A stretch of DNA of 64,000 nt, taken from positions 1-64,000 of the forward strand of contig CAMKOE010000007.1 of NCBI GenBank assembly GCA_946414395.1, read 5' to 3'. Position numbers and translations under genes: made by a program. Under the pieces are notes generated by a model. It saw only the letters and a list, made by a program, of their open reading frames with translations, had not been told where the DNA came from and did not search any database. Of this stretch, positions 17,237 through 25,085 are shown in pieces (position 1 is the first letter of the stretch; each line of letters opens with the position of its first letter). The DNA is from an uncultured Porphyromonadaceae bacterium. Its GTDB lineage: Bacteria; Bacteroidota; Bacteroidia; Bacteroidales; Muribaculaceae.

Positions 17237-17848
17237 ATGAGTTGCGTCGGCTATATAAATAATGCTCAATATGTTGATAGTATTGAAGTGGGGGTTTCAA
17301 AGATGAAACAGCTTCAATGTTCCCCTATCCATATTGAGGACAAGGATGACAATGATCGTCTTGAATGGAAGTGCTTTCTCGGCAAACTCAATGAAGGCGA
17401 CGCAGCGGTGCTTCTGTCATTTGACAATGCCTTCAAGAATCACACGGATCTGGTGTTTTTCCTGAAATACTGCCTAAGTCGGCACATTCGGATTATTTCT
17501 TTGTTCGATGGTTTGGACACCTCCGATGAGTTGTTCCCAAATGGCAGCACCAGGAATGTGCTCTCTGCCATTGTCAATGTGCGTACAGACAAGCGTGATG
17601 AAGGTTTTGATGACTTTGAGGCGGAACTCATTGCAGATAAGCACCAGGAGAAGAAACTGAAGAAATACCGCATGGTCATCAATATGTACAATGCGGGTTA
17701 CAGCATCAAGGAAATCATGTCAAGGACGGGCTATCACGGGAAGAGCAACATCTACAGGATTCTCCACATGTACAATGTGGAGCTGGAATACCCAACGATG
17801 GTCCGCACAAGACACCAGTCACCAAATATCATTCAAAGGAACCTGTAA
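17237..17848 (+). CDS. Serine-recombinase-like protein lacking catalytic residues
   Basis: The 203-residue protein follows the fold pattern of a small resolvase: VGYINNAQ at 4-11 where active enzymes have YxRVSTxxQ, then LNEGDAAVLLSFDNAFKNHTDL at 51-72 where active enzymes have LDRLGRS, and HIRIISLFDGLDTSDELF at 83-100. The catalytic serine and the arginines are replaced (Asn8/Asn9, Asn64, Lys67), so it should not recombine DNA. A C-terminal helix-turn-helix (YRMVINMYNAGYSIKEIMSR, then IYRILHMYNV) remains. A DNA-binding regulator or a structural partner is likely. The topoisomerase gene starts 11 bases downstream. Confidence 0.72.
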   Translation: MSCVGYINNAQYVDSIEVGVSKMKQLQCSPIHIEDKDDNDRLEWKCFLGKLNEGDAAVLLSFDNAFKNHTDLVFFLKYCLSRHIRIISLFDGLDTSDELFPNGSTRNVLSAIVNVRTDKRDEGFDDFEAELIADKHQEKKLKKYRMVINMYNAGYSIKEIMSRTGYHGKSNIYRILHMYNVELEYPTMVRTRHQSPNIIQRNL

Positions 17849-17859
17849 ACATAATCGTT

Positions 17860-19977
17860 ATGACAGTTTATATTGCAGAAAAGCCGGACATCGCCACAGC
17901 TATAGCGTCTTACTTGTGGACTGATTATGCCGCTTGTAGGAGCAAGCACTGCTACCAGAAAGATGATGTCATCGTGACATGGGCGTTTGGCCACATCTTG
18001 ATGACGGCTATGCCTGAGGCCTACGGTAAGGAATATGCTGATTTTAAGAAATATCCCATATTCCCGACAGAATGGAAGAAACTCCCCTCGCCAACAGTCA
18101 AGGGACAATTTGAGTATATCCGCACTGTTTTGAAGAAGGCCGATGTCGTAGTCAATGGCGGTGACCCTGACCGTGAGGGGCAGTTGCTGATTGACGAAAT
18201 ATTGGAATATGTAGGCTATAAGGGGGATGTACGGCGCATTCTCATCAATGCCAAAGACAGCGACAGTATGAAACGGGCGTTTGACAATATCGTGCCGAAT
18301 GAACGGTTTCGTTCATTGTACCATGCAGGCATGGCGCGTGAACGGGCAGACTGGTTAGTAGGCATCAATCTGTCGAGGGCATATACGATCAGTGCCCGGA
18401 CAGGCGGTAATGGTTGTGTCTGGCGTGTAGGGCGTGTGAAGACACCCACGCTTGCTTTGGTGGTCAATCGGGAAAAGGAGATAAAAGATTTCCATTCCAT
18501 CAACTACTATGAATTGAAGGCTAACCTCTCAAAGGGCGGCATCCCCTTCACGGCAACATTGACATCGACAGCGGATGCTCCGACTGACTGCGAAGGGCGT
18601 ATCATTGACCGGAAATATCTGGAGCGGATCAAGGAAGAAATCAAAAATAAAACCGCAAGGGTCGCCCACTGCGAGACGCATAGCCAGACTGAAAGTTCGC
18701 CATTGCCTTACTCCATCGATACTTTGCAGGTGGAAGCCAATAAGCGTTATGGCATGTCTCCGTCGAGTGTGCTTGCAAGGGTACAGTCCTTGTATGAAAA
18801 GAAGTTCGTGAGCTATCCACGTTCTGACTGTAATTACATCCCATCAAGTCAACACCAGGATGGTGTCCGAATTTTGAAATCCCTTGGCGATTATGGCATG
18901 GAGGCTGCACTCCATGCCGACTCCACAATAAAGAGTCGCTGCTTCAATGACAACAAGGTCAGCGCACATCATGCGCTGATACCTACTGGCGTTGTCCCAA
19001 AAAACTTGGACGAATGGGAGCGCAAGATCTATGAAATGATAGCCATGCGGTACATCATCCAGTTCTTTCCCCCTTGTAAATACAACGCCATCAAATACGA
19101 AATAGAGGCACAAGGATGTATGTTCGCAGGAACTGGCAAGGCGGTTGTCAGTCCAGGATGGCGTAGTGTTGCTAAGTCGGATGACAAGGAGGATGAAGTC
19201 AAAGACATTCCAAACCTTGTGGTTGGCGATGAGTTCCCTATACCTGTATATATTATAGAGGATAAGAAGACCACTCCCCCTAAGCGTTTTACGGAAGGCT
19301 CGCTGCTGGCAGCGATGACCAATATCTGGCGTTTTGTCAACCCAGACAATCCTAACAGAGAGAAACTGAAGGAGTGCAAAGGCATTGGAACGCCGGCAAC
19401 TCGTGATAGCATCATTGCTGACTTGCTCGCCATATCGTCAGGAAAGTCTCATTCGTTTCCCTGTATTCAGAAAAAGGGCAAGGAACTCGTTCCGACTGAC
19501 TTCGGCGTGGCAATGATCGAGAACATTCACGAATCATTGACCAAGCCTGACCTCACGGCAGAAATGGAGTATAATCTCTCGGCCATTGCCGATGGCAAGA
19601 TGGGGTTAGGTGACTTTATGGAGCAGACCGAGAGGATGGTTCGGGAAAACATTAAGTTCGCAGAAGAGAGCTCCCCTCGTATGTCATTGACAATCAAAGC
19701 AGCTGAAGGCCAGGAGGTTCCCAATAGGGAATGTCCTGTATGCCATCGTAAAACGCTTGTACGCAAGTATTCCCCGAAGACCAAGAAGCACTTCTGGATC
19801 TGTCAGGAGAATTCTTGTGTACATCCGACCACTCTGAAACCAATCTTCTATGCCGACCTGCGGATGAAGCCTGTCATCAAGCTTTGCCCGATATGCGGTC
19901 TGCCGCTGATAAGCGTGTTCAGCAAAAAGAAGAAGCAATCATACTGGTTCTGTCCAAAGTGTAATGAGTTCAAATAA
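17860..19977 (+). CDS. topB: DNA topoisomerase III (type IA), element-borne
   Basis: The 705-residue protein has the Toprim domain (YIAEKPD with Glu7, NGGDPDREGQLL at 99-110) and the active-site region KFVSYPRSDCNYIP with the catalytic Tyr at 319. The middle part has HHALIPTG, and SLLAAMTNIWRFV and GIGTPATRDSII follow. Two C-terminal zinc ribbons are present, CPVCHRK...CQENSC and CPICGLP...CPKC. The enzyme decatenates or relaxes single-strand-containing DNA and is a common passenger of Bacteroidetes conjugative and mobilizable elements, where it may help with strand processing. It follows the recombinase-like gene by 11 bases. Confidence 0.93.
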   Translation: MTVYIAEKPDIATAIASYLWTDYAACRSKHCYQKDDVIVTWAFGHILMTAMPEAYGKEYADFKKYPIFPTEWKKLPSPTVKGQFEYIRTVLKKADVVVNGGDPDREGQLLIDEILEYVGYKGDVRRILINAKDSDSMKRAFDNIVPNERFRSLYHAGMARERADWLVGINLSRAYTISARTGGNGCVWRVGRVKTPTLALVVNREKEIKDFHSINYYELKANLSKGGIPFTATLTSTADAPTDCEGRIIDRKYLERIKEEIKNKTARVAHCETHSQTESSPLPYSIDTLQVEANKRYGMSPSSVLARVQSLYEKKFVSYPRSDCNYIPSSQHQDGVRILKSLGDYGMEAALHADSTIKSRCFNDNKVSAHHALIPTGVVPKNLDEWERKIYEMIAMRYIIQFFPPCKYNAIKYEIEAQGCMFAGTGKAVVSPGWRSVAKSDDKEDEVKDIPNLVVGDEFPIPVYIIEDKKTTPPKRFTEGSLLAAMTNIWRFVNPDNPNREKLKECKGIGTPATRDSIIADLLAISSGKSHSFPCIQKKGKELVPTDFGVAMIENIHESLTKPDLTAEMEYNLSAIADGKMGLGDFMEQTERMVRENIKFAEESSPRMSLTIKAAEGQEVPNRECPVCHRKTLVRKYSPKTKKHFWICQENSCVHPTTLKPIFYADLRMKPVIKLCPICGLPLISVFSKKKKQSYWFCPKCNEFK

Positions 19978-20042
19978 CCGCAGCAATACAAACACCAACT
20001 AACTTTTTTCATTTCATACGACTAGTTTTTAATAAAACAACG

Positions 20043-20077
20043 CAGGGGTCACCTTTGGCAGGCCGCCCCTGTTTTTT
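20043..20077 (+). terminator. Rho-independent terminator after topB
   Basis: CAGGGG (20043-20048) pairs with CCCCTG (20066-20071), and six T follow at 20072-20077. The site is 66 bases downstream of the topB stop on the same strand. Confidence 0.7.
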
Positions 20078-20175
20078 GTAGCGAAACAAAACCTAAAATA
20101 AACCATGTAGCGAAGCGTAAGTCGCTGATATTTAAAAAGAACAATGGGGTTGTTTGTGCTTCGCTACATCGCTAC
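20078..20175. repeat. Inverted repeat with four GTAGCG boxes
   Basis: ATGTAGCGAAGC (20105-20116) is an exact inverted copy of GCTTCGCTACAT (20158-20169). GTAGCG also occurs at 20078-20083, and a further CGCTAC at 20170-20175, so four boxes lie within 98 bases in the gap between two genes of the element. This may be a regulator or replication-protein site; no function can be assigned. Confidence 0.6.
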
Positions 20176-20539
20176 AAGAAAATAAAGCAATCTCATATGA
20201 AGCTATTATATTTCAGATGAATGAGGGTGGTGATGCAGTCCATGCCAACAATGAATCTGCCTGCCAGGCCATTGCATGGTGGTGACCTGTGAGTGTCGTC
20301 GAAAAAGAAACTCCGTGTTATATGTACGGAAAAGAGAAGGCATGTCTGTTGTCAGACTTGCATTCTCCAGTACATACATCACAGAGTTTCTCGGCGACTC
20401 TCACTGGTCATTGTCCAATACTGCGAAGGCTTTCATGCTTGCACGAAAGGCCGAGACGTGATGGACAAAAGCGATGCCAATGGCTGGCAAGTAGAAAGAC
20501 ACAGAAATTTGGCATGGGCGCATCTTGGGTGGGGATGAG

Positions 20540-20926
20540 TCATCTTCTTGGATAGAATCCTTTGGGTTTTCGTCTAAATGAAGCCAGGCGCATGTCATTC
20601 TCTTCGTCTGGATTCATGCTGCTTTCCTGGTTTTTCCTGCCGCCTTCAAGCCAATGCACAAGTTCATCTTTGAAAAAAATGAAGTTTTTCCCTCGTTTGG
20701 TGACTGTGATGTTGCCACGTTCTACGTGATAGTACATTGTTGATTTCTTCATCTTCAGGAAGTAACATGCCTCGTCAATAGTCATTGGAATATGTTCGGC
20801 TGAAGATGTGGAATTGCCGTCTATCCGTTCTCTGATGGTTTCAATTACACGTTCAAGCCGCTCCATTTTGCTGAGCACCTGTGAGACCATCATGGGAAGG
20901 TCGTTGAATGTCATCTGTTCTTGCAT
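20540..20926 (-). CDS. Excisionase-like helix-turn-helix protein
   Basis: The 128-residue protein has a short coiled coil (VLSKMERLERVIETIRERI) and a MerR/excisionase-type HTH at about 48-92: MTIDEACYFLKMKKSTMYYHVERGNITVTKRGKNFIFFKDELVHWL. This layout is typical of the small DNA-binding proteins encoded near the integrases of Bacteroidetes elements, where they act in excision or as regulators. A -7-like sequence TTACTTTG lies on the - strand at 20962-20955, 29 bases before the start. The tail is basic (FRRKPKGFYPRR). Confidence 0.78.
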   Translation of the reverse strand: MQEQMTFNDLPMMVSQVLSKMERLERVIETIRERIDGNSTSSAEHIPMTIDEACYFLKMKKSTMYYHVERGNITVTKRGKNFIFFKDELVHWLEGGRKNQESSMNPDEENDMRLASFRRKPKGFYPRR

Positions 20927-21045
20927 ATTGTCGAAATTATTATGATTCCGAGGGCAAAGTAACAGACTGATTCAATGCTGGATGATGTCATCAAAAGTTA
21001 AGTTTGGAATAAGTCAGAATAAGTTGTAACAAGCAGGTAAATGTT

Positions 21046-21801
21046 TTATGGCAAGCTGGCGGATGGGGTATGAAACTTGAAACAGCCTTTGTCCGGGATG
21101 TCTATCGGGATGATGCAAGTTCCATGTTGTCGCAGGTTTTGCCGGATTGATTTGATTTCAAGATCTCGGAACTCATTGGGGAACGACCGCTTGATAAATA
21201 TGGCCCGCTGCTCACCATTCCACTTGAAACGTTCTCCGATGTTCCAGGCTAAATGTCTGAGGTCCAATGTTGAAAGTTGCCCGTTGGTTATGGACGGCGA
21301 AGGTTCAATGTCCTTTGAAGTCTCCCAATTTTTGATGTTGTTACAAAAGACATGGAGGTCAGAGGTCTTCATGTAGGGGGCCAGTGTGAGCTCCACGTAA
21401 TCCAAAACACATGTCATAATTTGACGCTTACGTTGTATGAGCTGCTGCTGATGGCGTTCTCTGATGACCTCAGTCTTATCTTTCTCCGGCTCTTCTGTCA
21501 TTAAATCGTTTTTTGATCCAGTGACAAGACGCAACTGCTGCTTACTATGAGGGATAACAACTACCGTCTTGCCCATTGCATAACTGATGAATGTCATCCT
21601 GATAAGAACCAGCAGCGCCAGGGTAATATATAAGATGGGTGTGAAGGCTTTTGCTTGCTCATACTGTCCGCTGATGAACTTTGAGGGAAGTATGAACCAG
21701 TCGGCACAATCAATCCATTCGAAAAGCATTGCTATATATAAACCCATTGCAATACAGCCTACAACCAAAAAGAAAAGTTCCGTAACCTTTTTGCTCTTCA
21801 T
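21046..21801 (-). CDS. Hypothetical membrane protein of the element
   Basis: The 251-residue protein has two N-terminal membrane segments (ELFFLVVGCIAMGLYIAMLF at 9-28 and FTPILYITLALLVLI at 53-67), a basic/acidic linker, and a soluble domain of 140 residues with LDLRHLAWNIGERF and FIKRSFPNEF followed by EIKSIRQNLRQHG. The soluble part looks helical and could bind nucleic acid or protein. I do not recognise the family. The gene has a promoter with the same 15-base core as the gene at 17237. Confidence 0.6.
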   Translation of the reverse strand: MKSKKVTELFFLVVGCIAMGLYIAMLFEWIDCADWFILPSKFISGQYEQAKAFTPILYITLALLVLIRMTFISYAMGKTVVVIPHSKQQLRLVTGSKNDLMTEEPEKDKTEVIRERHQQQLIQRKRQIMTCVLDYVELTLAPYMKTSDLHVFCNNIKNWETSKDIEPSPSITNGQLSTLDLRHLAWNIGERFKWNGEQRAIFIKRSFPNEFRDLEIKSIRQNLRQHGTCIIPIDIPDKGCFKFHTPSASLP

Positions 21802-21821
21802 ATTAATGAAATATCAATAAT

Positions 21822-21836
21822 TTGAGCGCAAAGTTA
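21822..21836 (-). promoter_or_regulatory. Promoter -7 region of the 21801 gene
   Basis: On the - strand TAACTTTG (21836-21829) fits TAnnTTTG and is followed by CGCTCAA, the same 15-base string as at 17200-17214. The distance to the start codon at 21801 is 27 bases after the -7 element, close to the 29 bases at the other site. Confidence 0.55.
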
Positions 21837-21942
21837 CGGAATTATCCACTAATAACAGCAATCAATCCATCATAATTATGGATTTTGTGGTTAATTGGTT
21901 TATTTCTTCATTGCCTCAATATATTGAGGGGTTTCGTAATCT

Positions 21943-23109
21943 TCAGCCACAATTCCTCGTTTTCTTGGTTTGAGCCGTTACTTTTTTATCATCACCGAGA
22001 AGCATGGATGATATTCTTTCGGCAGCTTCCCGTCTCTTTGGGTCGGCATGACAAGTATAGATTTGTGTGGTTGTGACACTCTTGTGTGCCAGGAGCTGCT
22101 GGACAGTGTAGAGATCCGTGCCAAGTTCCACTTGGAGCGATGCGAAAGTATGCCGGAATGAGTGGAATGTTATCCGCTTTCTGATACCGGCCTTAGCAAG
22201 CCAGGTTTTCAGCGGTTTCCGTGCCATGTCTATCTCAAACCCGTCAAATACCGGCCCATATAAGGATTTTCGTCCCTCTGAGATGAGGTCGTATGCTCCC
22301 ATAGTGATTGGGATAAGGTTATGTGTTTTAGTCTTTTGTGCATAGAACTCGACATACTTGTTGCCGTCGGCGTATTCCTTGATGTTTTCCCATCTGAGAT
22401 TGATGATGTCACTTCGGCGCATACCTGTTAAGCAAGCGAAAATTGATGCCTTTTTCAGTACGTCGATGTCACATGGAGTACGGTAAAGCCTGCGAAGCTC
22501 TTCCATTGACAGACTCTGCTTGTCAACAGGAATGGTCTTGATTTTATCCAAGAAGTCATTGGGGTTAGTTTGGATCATCTTGTCACGGTAAGCAATATTC
22601 AGGAAGCCACGGAATGTTGACCAATAGCCAGCGACTGAGTTGATGGCCATCGGTCTGCCGTTGCGCATGTTCTTTGCTGTCAGAAGGTAATCGCGGAACT
22701 TGTTGCACAGTTCAACGTCGATTTCCTTGCAGCTGCACTTGCCGCCAACAAAGTATGAGAAGTGTTCATAGACAAACCTCCACTTGGGGTCTTTGTTTTG
22801 AAGCATCTGATAGAAGTAGGCAAGGAAGTCGCCGTTGAATCTCTTTTTGTCAAAAAAGTCATAACGTTCGTTCACGATGGACTCAAAACGCCTGCAGCGA
22901 ATGGCTTCAGCTTTTTCAATCATTACCTTATTGAAGTCCTTCTCACGCTTGTTTTGGGGCTTGGGATAAATGTAAATACCAAGCGATTCACGACGGATGG
23001 TCTTCATGGAAATGATGTCACGATAGCCTGGATAATAGTCCAGATAGAGGGAAATCATCCCGCATTTGAGGATGCGTTTCCGAAGTGTGATTGTCTTGCA
23101 GTACTGCAT
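21943..23109 (-). CDS. Tyrosine-type integrase of the element
   Basis: The 388-residue protein has the N-terminal arm-binding and core-binding parts of Bacteroidetes integrases (FNGDFLAYFYQML) and a catalytic domain with CLTGMRRSDIINLRW (Arg231), the HSFRHTF box (His316, Arg319), LLAHKSVTTTQIY with His342 and the nucleophile Tyr351. All catalytic residues appear intact, so it should integrate and excise the element. It lies 102 bases downstream of the multi-HTH gene, on the side of the island that faces mnmE. Confidence 0.92.
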   Translation of the reverse strand: MQYCKTITLRKRILKCGMISLYLDYYPGYRDIISMKTIRRESLGIYIYPKPQNKREKDFNKVMIEKAEAIRCRRFESIVNERYDFFDKKRFNGDFLAYFYQMLQNKDPKWRFVYEHFSYFVGGKCSCKEIDVELCNKFRDYLLTAKNMRNGRPMAINSVAGYWSTFRGFLNIAYRDKMIQTNPNDFLDKIKTIPVDKQSLSMEELRRLYRTPCDIDVLKKASIFACLTGMRRSDIINLRWENIKEYADGNKYVEFYAQKTKTHNLIPITMGAYDLISEGRKSLYGPVFDGFEIDMARKPLKTWLAKAGIRKRITFHSFRHTFASLQVELGTDLYTVQQLLAHKSVTTTQIYTCHADPKRREAAERISSMLLGDDKKVTAQTKKTRNCG

Positions 23110-23211
23110 GTCTTTATTGTTTTATTAGTTTGCAAATGTCTTTACTTATTTTATGCTGATGGCAATCAGCGGATTATAATTGAAAATAATGCTGGGATAA
23201 GTCTGAACTTA

Positions 23212-24759
23212 TTATTTCTTATTGTCTCTCTCTTGTTTATCGGAAAAGCACTTATCAATGGCGGATTTAAGATACACTCTAAACTGGCCGTCTTTGGCGC
23301 TCGGGATTTTTTTGTATCTGACAATACCATACACAGTTTCCCTGTCAACATGATACTTGGCCATAATCTGCTCGACCATGTAGTAGTCTTCGGCATATTG
23401 GAGTCCTGGATTACGTGCAAAGTCAACATGGAGCTTGGAGTAATACGTGATGCCATACTCCTTTTTTGTAGGGATATTGTGACGATGAGTAAAGCTGCGT
23501 CTGGCCACAGGTGTCATGTTGTACATCTTTTCTATATCATCTGTGGTGTACCATTCTGTGATAGAGGCTGGTGACGAATATCTGCTGAAGACATCTTCAA
23601 CCGCTGTCTCATCGTAGAGCAGGATTCCTGCTACCTGCACCCTCGGTATTTTTTTCTGACGCAGCAGGAAGCCAACCCACTTTTTACTTTGTTTGTATCG
23701 TGCTGCTATCTCCTCGGCACTAATATAGCCTTCGTACCCATCTGCATCATTCTCTGATTCCACACTTGGTATGATTTCAATGCTGCCAGAATGAGGTGTG
23801 ATTTGCTCTGTTCTTGTTCGATCATCCTTTGCTTCTTCAATCTTTGCGTTGAGTTCAGAGATGCTTGTGAATCCATTCATGCGTTCCTTGATTGTCTTGT
23901 CAAACTCCTTCCGGTTAATCATTGTAAAGGTGCCTCGTTTGAAGCGGTCTATATGATAGGTATGGAGATAATGGCTCACTTGATCTTTTGTGAATCCGTA
24001 CTTCTCCATCACCTCCTTAAAAGTGTAGTAGAGAGGATCAATAGCTTCACCATTACCTTTCAGGCTGTCGATATGGGGTTTGGAATAGAACACTTCCCTC
24101 CGCCTGGTAACCCTTGGTAACTTATGCCGTTTGGCAAAAGAAATGACGGCAGAGTAGGACATGTTGAACTTCTCCATAACCTGTTGGATGGTGTAGTAAT
24201 TCTCCTTATCAAAGTCCTCGATTAGTTCGGAAAAGTACCTGTCAACGGCAGTTTTTGAGAAGGACACATTGCGTCCCTCGTATATCTTTGGGATGTCGAA
24301 CTGCTCAATCCGTCGCATGGCCACTTTTCGGGTCACTTGATATTTCTCACAAATCTCCTTCATTGTATAGCTATCGTGCTCGATCTTATGCCTGCGGTTG
24401 TTCCGTTTGACGTATGCAGGAGCGTTGTCAAACCAAGCTTCGAGATCACTCCATCGGATAATTGTTTTTGCTGGTGTTCTCAGTGCTTTGAACATTCCTT
24501 TTGCCATATATCTATATATAGTCGGCAGACTTATGCCAAGAAGGTAAGCTGCCTCTTTTGGTGAAAGGAATGGTTTTTGTCCGATACTCTCCACTGTTGG
24601 CAATTTTGAGTCCTGCTCTGATTCAATTTCCTCTTTCTTCATCTGTCTCTTTTTTGCCTTGTAAGCCTTGTTAACACAGCTTGAAGAGCAGTAAAGAGTC
24701 GTCATTTTGTGTGCTATGAATTGTTTCCCGCACCACTGACATCGTTTCTCTATTTCCAT
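23212..24759 (-). CDS. Protein with zinc finger and seven helix-turn-helix units
   Basis: The 515-residue protein starts with a small zinc-binding part (CQWC at 7-10, then Cys24 and Cys28). It then has seven MerR/excisionase-like HTH units at about 64-110, 131-176, 188-232, 244-290, 345-391, 403-447 and 458-505. Each has the pattern YyTxxEVxxKY, a turn, a second helix, IPR, and a short wing ending in an aromatic residue with SK. One such unit is usual in excisionases; here the array could bind a long repeated site such as an integration or excision complex. It is the outermost gene of the element next to mnmE and lies upstream of the integrase gene. Confidence 0.8.
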   Translation of the reverse strand: MEIEKRCQWCGKQFIAHKMTTLYCSSSCVNKAYKAKKRQMKKEEIESEQDSKLPTVESIGQKPFLSPKEAAYLLGISLPTIYRYMAKGMFKALRTPAKTIIRWSDLEAWFDNAPAYVKRNNRRHKIEHDSYTMKEICEKYQVTRKVAMRRIEQFDIPKIYEGRNVSFSKTAVDRYFSELIEDFDKENYYTIQQVMEKFNMSYSAVISFAKRHKLPRVTRRREVFYSKPHIDSLKGNGEAIDPLYYTFKEVMEKYGFTKDQVSHYLHTYHIDRFKRGTFTMINRKEFDKTIKERMNGFTSISELNAKIEEAKDDRTRTEQITPHSGSIEIIPSVESENDADGYEGYISAEEIAARYKQSKKWVGFLLRQKKIPRVQVAGILLYDETAVEDVFSRYSSPASITEWYTTDDIEKMYNMTPVARRSFTHRHNIPTKKEYGITYYSKLHVDFARNPGLQYAEDYYMVEQIMAKYHVDRETVYGIVRYKKIPSAKDGQFRVYLKSAIDKCFSDKQERDNKK

Positions 24760-25018
24760 AAATGTGCGTCATTATAAAGGTTTAACTCTGCGGAAAATCC
24801 GCCATTTTTGTCTCACTCTTTCTCGCAATTTCTCACTGTGTATCATATTGTCCCGTCGATAGCGTATTTGGGGTTTCTCATGGTGTATTACGCTTGTCCC
24901 AAATATTGCATACTGGAAGACAATTTGAACACAGTTTACACTCGCGGTAGAAATATGATACAAAAATAGTACGAGAAAGTTGAAGAAAAAAATATGCAAC
25001 CTAAAGTGTTAAAAACGA
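24760..25018. other. Right end region of the element, noncoding
   Basis: Together with the mnmE terminator and spacer this makes 326 bases without a gene. It holds a small hairpin GCGGAAAATCCGC at 24790-24802, two TCTCACT copies at 24811-24837, and a 10-base inverted pair TGTATCATAT (24839-24848) and ATATGATACA (24953-24962). The attachment site of the integrase should lie here or in the mnmE spacer; its core is not identified. Confidence 0.45.
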
Positions 25019-25045
25019 GTAAACCGCTATAAATTAGCGGTTTAC
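25019..25045 (-). terminator. Terminator downstream of mnmE
   Basis: Arms GTAAACCGCTA (25019-25029) and TAGCGGTTTAC (25035-25045) form a perfect 11-base stem with a 5-base loop, 40 bases after the mnmE stop. On the - strand the stem is followed by TCGTTTTTAA, which fits a terminator of the mnmE operon. Confidence 0.75.
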
Positions 25046-25085
25046 TTCAAGTCGTTCAAAGTTGTTCAGAGTTGTTTCTAAGGCT

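Larger units (their letters stand above)
19978..20539. other. 562-base noncoding stretch after topB
   Basis: No supported gene was found. The left half holds a terminator (20043-20077) and a set of four GTAGCG/CGCTAC sites with a 12-base inverted repeat (both listed). The right half (20180-20539) has only short + strand frames in three overlapping phases with no convincing start, and I see nothing else in it. Confidence 0.5.
5836..25018. mobile_element. Probable integrated mobilizable element with TIR defence cargo (ends approximate)
   Basis: A block of lower GC than the flanking mnmE region carries a tyrosine integrase (21943-23109), an excisionase-like HTH protein (20540-20926), a multi-HTH protein (23212-24759), a MobV relaxase (12497-13951), topoisomerase III (17860-19977), a DUF2493 protein and an IS982 remnant. 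There is a relaxase but no type IV secretion gene set, so it would be mobilizable rather than self-transmissible. The integrase side lies next to the 3' end of mnmE. The ends given are the limits of the flanking core genes and the mnmE terminator; attL and attR were not found by eye. Confidence 0.65.

Noticed and set aside
20276-20555. Three overlapping + strand open frames of 61 to 88 codons
   Set aside because: They overlap one another in different phases, have no promoter or ribosome binding site, and their products look random.
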